Assembly: GCA_029882335.1 (NCBI GenBank)
Contig: JAOUKW010000038.1
Coordinates: forward strand, 1-16,749
DNA from: Candidatus Heimdallarchaeota archaeon
Lineage (GTDB): Archaea > Asgardarchaeota > Heimdallarchaeia > Heimdallarchaeales > Kariarchaeaceae
Reading direction: 5' to 3'
DNA: 16,749 nucleotides
Below, piece after piece: positions 1 through 7,387 of this stretch. The stretch's first letter is position 1; every line of letters begins with the position of its first letter. Under the pieces are notes generated by a model, which saw only the letters and a list, made by a program, of their open reading frames with translations, was not told where the DNA came from and made no database searches. The translations under genes and the position numbers were made by a program.

Positions 1-257
1 GATTTATTTTTTAATGAACTAATTAATCATTGATACTCCAACCAGATAAGTATGGAGATTTTTGTGAATTCAATAAATGTTTTTTTTCAAAAAAAAAAAA
101 ATATCGTAGAAAGATAAATATTGCGAAAAATACAATTCTCTACTTTTCATTAACCATATTTCACTCATGAAAAGATTTCTTTTCATTATGTCACGGAAGT
201 ATCCAAATGATTGCAATTAATGATATGATAAATATTTTGTATAGAATAAACTAGAAA
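1..257. other. non-coding region upstream of the first TPR gene
   Basis: No open reading frame worth calling lies here. It contains a weak hairpin (CTCCA 36-40 with TGGAG 53-57, followed by a short T run) that might be a terminator of a gene left of the window. It also contains an asymmetric homopolymer tract (eight T at 80-87, one C, thirteen A at 89-101). A cluster of three copies of one 8-mer at 143-186 is listed separately. Base composition is very AT-rich, so the weak hairpin may be chance. Confidence 0.5.
143..186. repeat. three copies of an 8-mer forming alternative hairpins
   Basis: CTTTTCAT occurs at 143-150 and again at 179-186, and its exact reverse complement ATGAAAAG lies between them at 167-174. 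The middle copy can pair with either outer copy: 167-174 with 179-186 gives an 8-bp stem with a 4-nt loop, and 143-150 with 167-174 gives an 8-bp stem with a 16-nt loop. The cluster sits about 70-115 bp before the TATA-like box of the first TPR gene. It could be an operator for a dimeric regulator or a terminator-like structure. The arrangement is seen directly; the role is unknown. Confidence 0.45.
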
Positions 258-265
258 TTTAATAA
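258..265 (+). promoter_or_regulatory. TATA-like box of first TPR gene
   Basis: TTTAATAA begins 34 nt before the TTG start at 292. Archaeal transcription begins about 25 nt after the TATA centre, so the RNA would begin at or within a few nucleotides of the start codon (leaderless or nearly so). The same octamer sits 32 nt before the paralogous gene at 2033. Confidence 0.5.
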
Positions 266-291
266 AGGATAAAGCAGAAGGTCACTTACCA

Positions 292-1935
292 TTGACTACA
301 ATTGTTGATTTTATAGAAGAGATTGAACAACATTTTGAACATGGAGAATATGACAAAATAACAAATATCATCAATCAATTTAAAGCAAATAATCAAGTGA
401 ATTTATTTAAAGCAAGACTGCTTCGACATACTGGAAATCATCAGCAAGCAATTACGCTTATTTCTACAGAGATTAATAATGGAATTAATAATCCATTCAT
501 ACTAACTGAATACTATCTTGAAAACATATACGCACACTGGCATATCGGTAAAGTTAATGCAGTTTTATTTTTACTTGATGAAGTAAACAAATTATTACTA
601 GCAAACACCAGTAATACAAAACAATTTCTCAAGATAAAAGCGAATTATCTTCATATTAAAGCACTCGCTACCATGGAATTGATCTCTACAGAAGAAGGAG
701 AAGCATTACTTCTCGAGAGTATTCAAATTAAAGAAAAGATTGGAGTAAAACGAGAACTTGCACTTAGTTACAATAATTTGGGCTATTTGAGACTCCACAT
801 CAATGATATTAATGGAGCATTGTCAAATATAAAAAAATGTTTATCTACCAGTCAAGAAATAAATAATTATCATCAAATTGGACTTTGTTTAGGAAATATC
901 ATCGAAATTTATATTCAAAATAACAATCTACCACTTGCACAACAATATTTAGAACAATTTGATGTGTTAAATCAATCACATTACCACAATAAATGGATCA
1001 ATTTATGGTATAGATATTCAAAGGCCATAGTATTGCAAAAAAGTAATTCATTTCGCGATAAAATCCATGCAGAGGATTTATTCATCCAAATAATTGATTC
1101 TGAACTTTTATCCTCATCTATTCATGAAAAATCAATATACTACTTATGTGATTTGTATTTATTCCAATTACAGATTGAATTCGATCAGGAAGTATATCAA
1201 AATTTAAATGACTTAATCAAGCGTTTAATTCGATTTGCAGAAGAGATCCAATCAGAAATTGTACTAATAAAGGCAGAATTACTAAAATCTAAAATATTAA
1301 TCATTGAAAATAATCTAATAGAAGCAAAAGCAATTCTCTTTAATCTTAATAAGCAAATGGATAAAAAATACAATAAATTACTTGCACACGTTATCTCAAT
1401 GGAATTGGATCAATTACTAAGCAGAGAAAAATTAATAGATAATTTGACAGAGGGTTCCTTGCCAGAAAACCTAAAGGAAACCAATATCAACCATCTTATC
1501 AATGATTTCATGAGACAGTATCCAAGAATTTCAGAGATAAATGAAGAGCCCGTTGCTTTTATCATTCTAAATGAATCAGGTATGCAACTGTATTCCCTTA
1601 TATTTAATGAACAGATTGAAATGAATACTCATCTCATAAGTAATTTCATATTTGCTTTTAATGTTATGGCAAATCAAATTTTCCAATCAGATGAGGGATA
1701 TATTGAGAAAATACAAAAACAAGATCATTTTATTACCATTAAAAAGAAGAGTGATTTATATTTCTGTTACTTCTATGTAGGAGATTCTAATTCCAGTATC
1801 CATTTAATAGATACCGTCATTAGAAAAACAGAGAAATTAATATCTGAAATAGCCAAATCTTCATTTATTACAGAAGATTTAATTTCACAGATTGATATAA
1901 TTATACAGCAAATATTCAAAAACCTTACTAAATAG
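292..1935 (+). CDS. TPR protein with C-terminal longin/roadblock-like domain (copy 1)
   Basis: This 547-aa protein has no signal peptide or membrane span and should be cytosolic. Residues 1-390 are helical and TPR-like; the clearest repeat is at about 155-188 (ELALSYNNLGYLRL followed by a typical second helix). Residues 418-545 form a separate alpha/beta domain. Its predicted order is two strands (PVAFIILNESG), a helix (449-465), strands ending in DLYFCYFYVGDS, then two helices, which is the order of longin folds such as adaptor small subunits. The assignment is by pattern only. The start is TTG: the frame has a stop at 247-249 and no ATG before it, a TATA-like box is correctly spaced, and the N-terminus aligns with the paralog at 2033. 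TPR arrays bind partner proteins, and Asgard longin/roadblock domains are associated with small GTPases. A scaffold or GTPase-partner role is inference. Confidence 0.75.
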   Translation: MTTIVDFIEEIEQHFEHGEYDKITNIINQFKANNQVNLFKARLLRHTGNHQQAITLISTEINNGINNPFILTEYYLENIYAHWHIGKVNAVLFLLDEVNKLLLANTSNTKQFLKIKANYLHIKALATMELISTEEGEALLLESIQIKEKIGVKRELALSYNNLGYLRLHINDINGALSNIKKCLSTSQEINNYHQIGLCLGNIIEIYIQNNNLPLAQQYLEQFDVLNQSHYHNKWINLWYRYSKAIVLQKSNSFRDKIHAEDLFIQIIDSELLSSSIHEKSIYYLCDLYLFQLQIEFDQEVYQNLNDLIKRLIRFAEEIQSEIVLIKAELLKSKILIIENNLIEAKAILFNLNKQMDKKYNKLLAHVISMELDQLLSREKLIDNLTEGSLPENLKETNINHLINDFMRQYPRISEINEEPVAFIILNESGMQLYSLIFNEQIEMNTHLISNFIFAFNVMANQIFQSDEGYIEKIQKQDHFITIKKKSDLYFCYFYVGDSNSSIHLIDTVIRKTEKLISEIAKSSFITEDLISQIDIIIQQIFKNLTK

Positions 1936-2000
1936 AATATCAAAACGAATTAATCGAATATCTAATTTCTTCATACAATTGTCTAAATTTAACTACAAGT

Positions 2001-2008
2001 TTTAATAA
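2001..2008 (+). promoter_or_regulatory. TATA-like box of second TPR gene
   Basis: TTTAATAA lies 32 nt before the TTG start at 2033 and repeats the octamer seen before the first TPR gene. The spacing predicts a leaderless or near-leaderless transcript. It suggests the second gene has its own promoter despite sitting only 97 bp after the first. Confidence 0.5.
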
Positions 2009-2032
2009 GCAATAAGATAAATTGTCAAATAA

Positions 2033-3667
2033 TTGGGAATAAATACAAAAGAGCTTGAATTTTTTTTTGATATTGGTGATTATAAATCAATTCGCACCAT
2101 CCTTGAGAATGAAACAGAACTAGGAGACGCGATAATATATCAAATTAAATTAGAACGGATGCAGGCAAATTACGACAATGCAATGAAACTTGCATTTACT
2201 ACACTTGAACAATTGAAGGATAAACCACTTCTTGAGGCACAGATCAATATTGAATTATCTCATTGTTACTGGTATCTAGGTAAATTTTTTGAAATCGCTC
2301 AATATCTTGATAAAGTACTACTTTGTTACGAACAAATTCAAATCAAAGATGAAGTTGCTACAGAAGTTTTAGCTAATTATTATCATTTAAAAGCGATATC
2401 ATCAATTGGAGAAGTTTCACATCAAAAAGTTATAGAACTTTTTTCTAAAAGTGCAGAATTGAAAATCCAATTAAATAAGAAAAGAGAACTCGCATTGAGT
2501 TATAATAATATTGGATATACGTATTTTATTGCAGATAACACACAAAAATCAATGAAATTTCTTGAAAAAAGCTATCAAATCAATAAAGAAATCAATAATC
2601 CGGAGTCCCAATGTTTAAATTTACTTAATTTAATCCAAGTTACCGTTGAGGATGAAAATATCAATCAGGCAAAACATTATTTGAATTTATTAGAGGAGCA
2701 TTTCAACCTAAATCCAGATAATAAGAGAATTAACACATACTATCGGTATGGTAAGGCGTTTATTCTGAGTAAAAGCACAAATATTAGAAATAAATTAAAA
2801 GCAGAAGATATATTTAATGATATTATACAGTCTGAGTTTGTAATTTCGTCCTTGTTTGTAAAATCGATATTTAATCTTTGTTATCTGTATATTTATCAAT
2901 TAAAATACAATTTTTCAGAAGAGATTTATAGAAAAGTAAAACTGTTAATAGATAAACTAATCAAATTTGGTCAAGAAACCAAAACACCAGTAAATATAGC
3001 CAAAGCAAACTTACTTGGTGCAAAATTAAATATCTTAGAAAATAATATTTCTCAGGCAAAGAAAATCATTTTGGAATTAATGCAGGAATCTCCAAATTAC
3101 AGAGATAAAATAGTTGAAAATATAATCTCAGTCGAATTAGAAGAAGTATTAAATTATGAAAAGTTAATTGGAAAAATAACAACTAAGTCACTACAAGAAA
3201 ATGTAAAGGAAGATCTGTTATTATCCAACCTATTAGACAATCTAATTCAAAATAAATTATCAAAGAAGGAAGAAATTAATGAACAACCTGTAGCAATTTT
3301 CATTCTCGATGAAAAAGGTAAATTGGTTTTTACTAAAGTATTGGATTTAAATGCAAATATTAAACCAGAAATGATTTCAAATTTCATATCTGCAATCAAT
3401 AGTTTTAGTAACGAAACTTTTGGTGATTCGGTAGGCTATGTGGAAAAAATATATCATAATCAATTCCAAATAACTGCTAAAAAGAATACTGATTTGTTGT
3501 ACTGCTACGTGCACAGTGGTCAATCAAATAGAAGCATTCTTAGAATCAATAGCTTCATCAATAAATTTGAGAAGATCGCTAATACATATGGTTTTGATTC
3601 CATAATACACAATGAACAAATAGACACTGCTTTATCTGAAATATTTGAAACTAATGCTGTTGTATAG
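2033..3667 (+). CDS. TPR protein with C-terminal longin/roadblock-like domain (copy 2)
   Basis: This is a full-length diverged paralog (544 aa) of the gene at 292. Shared landmarks appear in the same order: an N-terminal GDYKSIRTIL segment, RELALSYNNIGY at 151-162, YYRYGKAFILSKS at 236-248, and the C-terminal domain at 418-538 (PVAIFILDEKGK, FISAINSFSNETFG, DLLYCYVHSGQS). The paralogy extends from the N-terminus to the end, so this is a tandem gene duplication and not a shared domain alone. The start is TTG; the codon immediately before it is the stop TAA (2030-2032) and the next in-frame ATG would remove over 40 conserved residues. No membrane segment is seen. It ends 19 bp from the convergent aminopeptidase gene. 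The longin-like call is moderate; roadblock/LC7 is the main alternative. Confidence 0.75.
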   Translation: MGINTKELEFFFDIGDYKSIRTILENETELGDAIIYQIKLERMQANYDNAMKLAFTTLEQLKDKPLLEAQINIELSHCYWYLGKFFEIAQYLDKVLLCYEQIQIKDEVATEVLANYYHLKAISSIGEVSHQKVIELFSKSAELKIQLNKKRELALSYNNIGYTYFIADNTQKSMKFLEKSYQINKEINNPESQCLNLLNLIQVTVEDENINQAKHYLNLLEEHFNLNPDNKRINTYYRYGKAFILSKSTNIRNKLKAEDIFNDIIQSEFVISSLFVKSIFNLCYLYIYQLKYNFSEEIYRKVKLLIDKLIKFGQETKTPVNIAKANLLGAKLNILENNISQAKKIILELMQESPNYRDKIVENIISVELEEVLNYEKLIGKITTKSLQENVKEDLLLSNLLDNLIQNKLSKKEEINEQPVAIFILDEKGKLVFTKVLDLNANIKPEMISNFISAINSFSNETFGDSVGYVEKIYHNQFQITAKKNTDLLYCYVHSGQSNRSILRINSFINKFEKIANTYGFDSIIHNEQIDTALSEIFETNAVV

Positions 3668-3686
3668 TATAAATAGGTTTCATGAT

Positions 3687-4781
3687 TTATTGCTCTTTCA
3701 ATCTTTTATGATCGTGGAGTATCTGAATAACTTCATCCACAGGTAATTCCATTACACAATTACCATCTATTCCAATCATTGTTTTAGCAGCAAATAGACA
3801 ATTAACAATTGCTTCCTCTGTTGCGTGTACTACACCTTCAAATAACCGATCCATTAATGAATTTTTCAAAGAAAAAGGTTGATTACCGGTTGTATCACCA
3901 TCTAAAGAAGAAATTGCTTGTTTATTTGCTGTTGAAAATGCAAGAAAGATATCTCCGGAACTATTTCCCCCAAACCCTCCGACTTTTGCTATACCAAGAG
4001 GAACTCGACGAACCAATCGATCAAGTTGATGCGGTAGTAGAGGTGCATCTGTGGCAACAATAACAATAATAGAACCCTGATCAGGGCTTGATTTGGTTGG
4101 CAATCGATCTGTAATGAATTCACCAATAGGTATACCAGCAATAGTCAAAGATTCTCGATAGCCATAATTTGCCTGCACTAATACTCCCACGGTATATTCA
4201 TTTTGTTCAATGTTAATTATCCTCGAACTTGTCCCAATACCACCTTTAAATTGATGACAGATCATACCTGTTCCTCCACCCACGTTTCCTTCTACAACAT
4301 CACCATCACTTGCAGATTGAATGGCAGAGAATACGTGTTCCCTACGCACATGAAACCCATTTATATCGTTAAGAAACCCATCCCAAGTCTCAGCAACTAC
4401 TGGTAGTGACCAGAGTTCACCACCTGTTTTTTCAACAATATATGCAATTGTGGCTTCATGAACTGCACCGACACTATGTGTATTTGTTATCATAATAGGA
4501 CCAGATACAAAACCACTTTCTTTTATCCAGTGACAACCAGTCATTTCACCATTACCATTTAATGAGTAATATGCTCCATAAACAGGTATTGCCATTGTCT
4601 CATCACCACGCGGAAGAATACAAGTCACTCCAGTTCGAATTGGTCCTGTACCAACTATTAATCGCCCCTCTCCATCAATCAGTGTAGTATGACCAACTTT
4701 GACCCCAATAACATCGGTAATGGAGTTATGAGTACCACACTTACCTGGAAATGGAATACCATACTTTCTAGCTTTAGTCAT
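3687..4781 (-). CDS. P1/DmpA-type aminopeptidase (peptidase family S58)
   Basis: This is an N-terminal-nucleophile hydrolase that should release N-terminal residues from peptides after cleaving itself into two subunits. Family landmarks are present in order (numbered from the long frame; subtract 16 for the chosen start): GTHNSITDVIGVKVGHTTL at 32-50, TGVTCILPRG, ETWDGFLND at 147-155, GNVGGGTGMICHQFKGG at 181-197, VLVQANYG at 216-223, and GS at 252-253 followed by IIVIVATDAPLLPHQL. Ser253 (Ser237 here) is the expected nucleophile, and the Gly-Ser bond is the expected self-cleavage site, so the enzyme looks intact. The frame is open to 4829, but I choose ATG 4781. Family proteins begin close to this point, and a TATA-like box lies about 27-30 nt upstream. 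No signal peptide is seen with this start. Natural substrates cannot be read from sequence. Confidence 0.9.
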   Translation of the reverse strand: MTKARKYGIPFPGKCGTHNSITDVIGVKVGHTTLIDGEGRLIVGTGPIRTGVTCILPRGDETMAIPVYGAYYSLNGNGEMTGCHWIKESGFVSGPIMITNTHSVGAVHEATIAYIVEKTGGELWSLPVVAETWDGFLNDINGFHVRREHVFSAIQSASDGDVVEGNVGGGTGMICHQFKGGIGTSSRIINIEQNEYTVGVLVQANYGYRESLTIAGIPIGEFITDRLPTKSSPDQGSIIVIVATDAPLLPHQLDRLVRRVPLGIAKVGGFGGNSSGDIFLAFSTANKQAISSLDGDTTGNQPFSLKNSLMDRLFEGVVHATEEAIVNCLFAAKTMIGIDGNCVMELPVDEVIQILHDHKRLKEQ

Positions 4782-4803
4782 TATTTTGAAAATTATCAAT
4801 CGA

Positions 4804-4811
4804 ATATAATA
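4804..4811 (-). promoter_or_regulatory. TATA-like box of the aminopeptidase gene
   Basis: Read on the minus strand, TATTATAT spans 4811 to 4804, 30 nt before ATG 4781. The spacing fits a leaderless transcript and decides between the two possible start codons. The longer frame starting at 4829 would place this box inside the coding region. Confidence 0.5.
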
Positions 4812-4898
4812 ATCAAAAGATATAATCAAGTAAAGAACATAAAACTGAATATAATTTTAAGCCATATTTATGTCATATTCATCCAATCTTAACAAACT

Positions 4899-4910
4899 TT
4901 TTGTAAAATA
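4899..4910 (+). promoter_or_regulatory. TATA-like box of the HEAT/NTase/phosphoesterase operon
   Basis: An AT-rich segment (TTTTGTAAAATA) begins 30 nt before the GTG start at 4929. It is less canonical than the other boxes in this window but has the same spacing, so a leaderless transcript beginning near the GTG is plausible. It shares the divergent intergenic region with the aminopeptidase promoter. Confidence 0.35.
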
Positions 4911-4928
4911 AAACCAATTATATATCAA

Positions 4929-5795
4929 GTGGATATTGAATGGGAAAAACTTATCGTGGAAGAGGATTGGCAGACACTGGATAAAACAAACCATACAAAT
5001 ATCGCGGTCGTTATCAGGAAAATACTGAACTTCATCGACCAGAATGATAATAGTTATGAATTTCAATTCAAAATACTCTTATTTGTACAAAAATATTATA
5101 TCAACGACTTAGATATCAAGTCAGACATACTTAGGTTGATTAAAGCTACCAACATTCACTATAGTTTGAAAGAATTTGCACTTAAAATACTATTATCCAA
5201 ACTTGGAGCGTCCATTGATATTATAACCGAATTGAATTTCATATTAAAAAATCATAAACAAGATGATTTTTTACGAGCAAGAATTATTGATCTTATCACA
5301 GGATTTTACTGGAATATAATTGATAAAGACTTCATATTAAATTATATAACATACTCACTGCAAATAAGAAGAGCAATAGTTGATTATATAGGAATATTTT
5401 ACAAAGATTTTGAAGAATTAATAGTAGATATAATTGAAAATGAACAAGATAATCGATTAATCTCGATTCTAATAAAAAATCTAAATGAAAATATATCCTC
5501 AAAACTACAATCATTACTTATCACCTTGCTTGAGCAAACAACAGATATTTTTGTTAAAATAGAAATAATTCATTTTTTACGTAGCAAATCTAGCGAGAAT
5601 AATATCCAACAACAACTGATTTCAATTCTTTTAGATAATAAAGAACCATATTTAGTCAGAGCACAATCATATCAAAGTCTAATGGATAGATCAATTGACA
5701 ACATCATTCAAGGACATTTGGACAAGGATGAAACAATTAACGATTCATTTCTTTTACAAATCCTACAAATTAAAGGAGAAGCCTCATGGAAATAG
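4929..5795 (+). CDS. HEAT-like alpha-helical repeat protein
   Basis: This 288-aa protein appears almost entirely helical, with repeated pairs of amphipathic helices about 30-40 residues apart. Examples are the segments around FLRARIIDLITGF, RLISILIKNL, KIEIIHFLRSK and YLVRAQSYQSLMDRS. This pattern resembles degenerate HEAT/ARM repeats. No catalytic motif, signal peptide or membrane span is seen. The start is GTG, the first start codon after an in-frame stop at 4890-4892, with a TATA-like box about 30 nt upstream. Its last codons overlap the next gene by 10 nt, and the ribosome-binding site of that gene (GGAG 5775-5778) lies within this one, so the two are translationally coupled. A scaffold or regulatory partner for the downstream nucleotidyltransferase is the simplest inference. 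I do not recognise a named family. Confidence 0.65.
   Translation: MDIEWEKLIVEEDWQTLDKTNHTNIAVVIRKILNFIDQNDNSYEFQFKILLFVQKYYINDLDIKSDILRLIKATNIHYSLKEFALKILLSKLGASIDIITELNFILKNHKQDDFLRARIIDLITGFYWNIIDKDFILNYITYSLQIRRAIVDYIGIFYKDFEELIVDIIENEQDNRLISILIKNLNENISSKLQSLLITLLEQTTDIFVKIEIIHFLRSKSSENNIQQQLISILLDNKEPYLVRAQSYQSLMDRSIDNIIQGHLDKDETINDSFLLQILQIKGEASWK
5772..5779 (+). promoter_or_regulatory. ribosome-binding site of the nucleotidyltransferase gene
   Basis: AAAGGAGA with GGAG at 5775-5778 lies 7 nt before ATG 5786, inside the 3' end of the upstream gene. It fixes the start of the downstream gene and shows leadered, coupled translation inside the operon, unlike the leaderless first genes. Confidence 0.75.
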
Positions 5796-7387
5796 ATATT
5801 ATAGAATTAAATAATTTTATCAATCGGAAAAATAATTCCCTTAGTAAAGATAATTTATCTACAATTCTACAAGTACAAGGAATTCATGTGTTTACACTTG
5901 AAAACTCCCAGAGGATCAAATTGATTTCAACAGATACTCAATTAAATTATAAAATTCAGCAACACCACTCATCAATTAATTCTTTTGATGAATTATTTTT
6001 TATCTTACAAAAAAATAAAATAACTAAATTAGAATACCTCAATTTATATCATACAATCATAGAATTTCAGGCAAATCATGATTTACTTATCATTAATAGC
6101 GCACTAAAACCAATTTCTGTGATTATTATTTCTGCGCCATACTCATATAATAATGATTACTCAATTTTAGATGCATTAAATGTTATGATAATTAAAAAAA
6201 TAACGTATTCAAATTCCGAACCAGATGAACAACCAATCAATCCGATTATATCATTAAAGGATATTGAAAATGGCACAATTTCTCTGAAAACAAGACCAAT
6301 TAGAGATAAAATAAACCACATTCAGGAAAATCAAAGACCAAAATATCCATACCTAGATACTTATTTAAACTCAATTTGGTGGGAATTACATTACGGAGAT
6401 ATACATAAAAAGATAGAATTTTTTGTTTATAATATTGTTAAATTAATAAGTAATGCAAATAAACTTGGAAATCAACATTATAGCAAGCACATTAAAAGTC
6501 AAGATATTACCAAAGCACTAAACCAACATTTCATGATAGGTCTTACAGGTGGATATTCGCGAAATGAATTTCATAAATACTCAGACCTTGATTTTTGCCT
6601 TATTCATGAAGGTATGATTCATGGCTTTCTACAACTCGGTTATTTAATTCATCACTTAATGTTACAAACATCAAATCTAAACCTATGTGGATGGCATTCT
6701 TTAGAAAAATTTAATTTCCATTTTGATGAATTAAAACTCCTATTTAGAGGAATAATAGAAGGAAAGATCTATCTCTTCAAAGAACCAATCCAATCAATGA
6801 TTTCAGGAATTGAAACAATGAAAGGCAAGGAAATGACAGAAACAGAAAAAATTGAGGGAATACAAAAATACTATTGGTCATTTCTTAAGGGATTTCTTGA
6901 TATGATCCCAGTTTATGAGTATCCTATTGGTTTAGGAACCAGACTAAGATCTATGTTTCATGAATTAATCATTGAAAATAAGTTATCATTGATTCAAATT
7001 ATCAGAAAAATAGATAATTATCTCAATGACGACCCTAATAAACTCATAACACAATTTAATAACACCATAGAAAAAAAATGGAATGATGTATTCAAAAACA
7101 GCAGTGGAATTAACGCCATTCAGGATATTGGTACAATTGTGGCAATCCTTGGAGAATTCCCACCACATATCATTCAAACAGAAGAGCGTATTCTACTAGC
7201 AATGAAACGAGAACTCATCCCTAAACAAAAAGGGAAAATTATATATGATTCATATATCGTTTTAAAACAATTGAAATATATGAATAAAAAAGATATACCA
7301 TTAGATAATTTGCAGAATCTTGCCAATTATGTAAGACAGGCTTGTATTGAAACATTAGATTATTGGAGATATACCTATGACGAATAA
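5786..7387 (+). CDS. GlnD-like nucleotidyltransferase with unassigned N-terminal region
   Basis: A nucleotidyltransferase signature sits mid-protein: GGYSRNEFHKYSDLDF at 255-270, with the metal-binding acidic pair D267 and D269. It resembles the GG-G/S-x-G/N-E...SD-D motif of PII uridylyltransferase GlnD. The segment DELKLLFRGIIEGKIYLF (314-331) matches the position of the ARLLAG helix that follows the catalytic core in GlnD. Residues 340-533 are helical. Residues 1-200 contain predicted strands (SVIIISAPYSY at 111-121) and a helical stretch but match nothing I recognise. No HD hydrolase motif and no ACT domain are visible, so it would only transfer nucleotides, not remove them. The substrate (protein, RNA or small molecule) is unknown. 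It overlaps the upstream gene by 10 nt and the downstream one by 11 nt. DUF294-type nucleotidyltransferases are the alternative family. Confidence 0.75.
   Translation: MEIDIIELNNFINRKNNSLSKDNLSTILQVQGIHVFTLENSQRIKLISTDTQLNYKIQQHHSSINSFDELFFILQKNKITKLEYLNLYHTIIEFQANHDLLIINSALKPISVIIISAPYSYNNDYSILDALNVMIIKKITYSNSEPDEQPINPIISLKDIENGTISLKTRPIRDKINHIQENQRPKYPYLDTYLNSIWWELHYGDIHKKIEFFVYNIVKLISNANKLGNQHYSKHIKSQDITKALNQHFMIGLTGGYSRNEFHKYSDLDFCLIHEGMIHGFLQLGYLIHHLMLQTSNLNLCGWHSLEKFNFHFDELKLLFRGIIEGKIYLFKEPIQSMISGIETMKGKEMTETEKIEGIQKYYWSFLKGFLDMIPVYEYPIGLGTRLRSMFHELIIENKLSLIQIIRKIDNYLNDDPNKLITQFNNTIEKKWNDVFKNSSGINAIQDIGTIVAILGEFPPHIIQTEERILLAMKRELIPKQKGKIIYDSYIVLKQLKYMNKKDIPLDNLQNLANYVRQACIETLDYWRYTYDE

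Noticed and set aside
80..101. T8-C-A13 tract as a strong hairpin terminator
   Set aside because: Only A:U pairs with no proper loop, and no gene upstream is visible to be terminated. It is recorded only as low-complexity sequence.
292..3667. Recent duplication or assembly artefact for the two TPR genes
   Set aside because: The proteins have diverged throughout and the DNA is not near-identical, so this is an old duplication.
4075..4086. Perfect 12-bp palindrome CCCTGATCAGGG
   Set aside because: It lies inside the aminopeptidase gene and encodes the conserved residues just before the catalytic serine. Coding need explains it.
4782..4829. N-terminal 16-residue extension of the aminopeptidase
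   Set aside because: It would cover the best TATA-like box and adds residues not expected for the family; the start at 4781 fits better.
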